7,621 nucleotides of DNA from Gammaproteobacteria bacterium (lineage in GTDB: Bacteria > Pseudomonadota > Gammaproteobacteria > UBA9214): positions 1-7,621 of the forward strand of contig JAOULY010000082.1 of assembly GCA_029881775.1 (NCBI GenBank). Reading direction: 5' to 3'. Below, piece by piece: positions 7,175-7,621 of the stretch. Each line of letters begins with the position of its first letter. Position 1 is the stretch's first letter. The notes under the pieces are model-generated. The model made no database searches, was not told where the DNA came from, and saw only the letters and a program-made list of their open reading frames with translations. Position numbers and translations under genes: made by a program.

Positions 7175-7536
7175 GATGCTGGGGGCTCATCTTCTGTTAT
7201 TAGAATCAACATGTTATATGGAATTATTAGGTATTGCAATTGGATTTGCGCGTGCACGGGTGGCTTTGCAGACTGACCCGGCGTCAACGGAATTGGAGCC
7301 GGGCATGCTTTTCAGGGGGATACCTGGCATGTTGGCCATTTCAGCTTTGCATTCGGGGGTATAGCGCAGTCTGCTCATCGAGCTTGCGCCTGTGCCCGAT
7401 TTATAAGCCAGGGGTATCTGCCCGGACCGGGGGTGTCCGAAATTATTGCCTGGCGGTCAGCAGTGAACTGGCAACGGTTATTTTATACGGGCCGATAATT
7501 ATTATTGAGTTTGTGCGGTATCCGGTCGAAACCGTT
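7175..7536. other. 362-bp intergenic region without a convincing gene
   Basis: Between the LolA-like gene and the partial gene at the right edge I find no supported protein or RNA gene. Contents: the candidate promoter near 7213-7240; a second minus-strand -10-like TATAAA in an AT-rich patch (about 7480-7490); and small inverted repeats, CGGAC/GTCCG (7423-7427/7435-7439) and CGGT/ACCG around a TTCG loop (7523-7534, minus-strand sense) just past the right-edge gene's stop. Neither hairpin has a following T tract. A 54-codon minus-strand ORF (7378-7214) lacks a good ribosome site and looks non-coding. Confidence 0.5.
7213..7240 (-). promoter_or_regulatory. Candidate promoter for the LolA-like/transporter operon
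   Basis: On the minus strand ATTGCA (7235-7240) or TTGCAA (7234-7239) precedes TATAAC (7213-7218) by 16 or 15 bp, about 40 bases before the LolA-like start codon. The -10 is a good match to TATAAT, the -35 is partial and the spacing is short. I see no convincing CRP-type TGTGA-N6-TCACA site beside it. Confidence 0.35.
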
Positions 7537-7621
7537 TCAGATCATTTTATCCGCGTTACGGAGCCTGGTTACGAGGGTCTTCATCACGCTCAGCGCGAAC
7601 GAGGGGGTCTTCTCTATCAGA
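7537..7621 (-). CDS. C-terminal end of a probable Crp-type cyclic-nucleotide-binding protein (partial)
   Basis: The minus strand entering from the right edge reads 27 codons and then TGA (7537-7539). The peptide is LIEKTPSFALSVMKTLVTRL followed by RNADKMI. The pattern 'P-x-F-A-x-x-V-M-x-x-L-x-x-R-L-R' matches the long C-terminal helix that ends cyclic-nucleotide-binding domains of the Crp type. Because the protein stops right after this helix, no DNA-binding helix-turn-helix follows, so it would be a stand-alone effector domain or the C-terminal domain of a larger protein. It is on the same strand as, and upstream of, the LolA-like/transporter genes, separated by 362 bp. The call rests on one short helix and the family is therefore inferred, but context supports it. 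The gene start lies outside the window. Confidence 0.55.
   Translation of the reverse strand, partial: LIEKTPSFALSVMKTLVTRLRNADKMI

Noticed and set aside
7056..7364. Plus-strand ORFs spanning the LolA-like gene start and the gap
   Set aside because: They overlap the signal peptide region antisense, have low-complexity Ser/Ala/Arg content and no ribosome site.
7214..7378. 54-codon minus-strand ORF in the gap
   Set aside because: No good Shine-Dalgarno, no hydrophobic or domain pattern, and it ends inside the candidate promoter.
7523..7534. CGGT-TTCG-ACCG hairpin (minus-strand sense) just after the right-edge stop codon as a terminator
   Set aside because: Only a 4-bp stem and no T tract follows on the minus strand.

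Overview
The window looks like chromosomal DNA from a mid-GC Gram-negative proteobacterium, most likely a gammaproteobacterium. This is inferred from an RND-superfamily inner-membrane transporter paired with a LolA-like periplasmic protein, from a class III cyclase with a proteobacterial-style sensor half, and from the codon and GC character. The species cannot be named. I see no rRNA, tRNA, CRISPR array, insertion sequence or phage gene.

Layout from left to right: (1) 9-2726, plus strand, a large membrane-bound class III adenylate cyclase with an extracytoplasmic PDZ domain, a multi-pass membrane sensor block, a GAF domain, a complete cyclase catalytic domain and a TPR-like tail. (2) 2727-2873, a convergent intergenic gap with a possible terminator for the cyclase. 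(3) 2874-3443, minus strand, an unrecognised single-pass membrane protein whose C-terminal two thirds form a methionine-rich heptad coiled coil. (4) 3444-3598, a gap with a GC-rich hairpin and AT-rich promoter-like sequence. (5) 3599-6343, minus strand, an RND/MMPL-type transporter with a cyclic-nucleotide-binding domain fused at its cytoplasmic C-terminus. (6) 6386-7174, minus strand, a secreted LolA-like 'outer membrane lipoprotein-sorting' protein, 42 bp upstream of the transporter and probably co-transcribed with it. (7) 7175-7536, a 362-bp gap with no convincing gene. (8) 7537-7621, minus strand, the last 27 codons of a gene whose ending resembles the C-terminal helix of Crp-type cyclic-nucleotide-binding domains; the rest lies outside the window.

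The unifying theme is cyclic-nucleotide signalling coupled to envelope transport. The cyclase has every residue expected for making cAMP from ATP. The transporter carries an apparently intact phosphate-binding cassette on the cytoplasmic side, and a third cyclic-nucleotide-binding protein may sit at the right edge. The LolA-like protein is the type of periplasmic partner that accepts lipid or lipoprotein-like cargo from RND/MMPL exporters. A reasonable but untested hypothesis is that an envelope signal (PDZ/membrane sensor, GAF) sets local cAMP, which gates export of a hydrophobic cargo through the transporter to the LolA-like carrier, with the coiled-coil membrane protein as a possible accessory.
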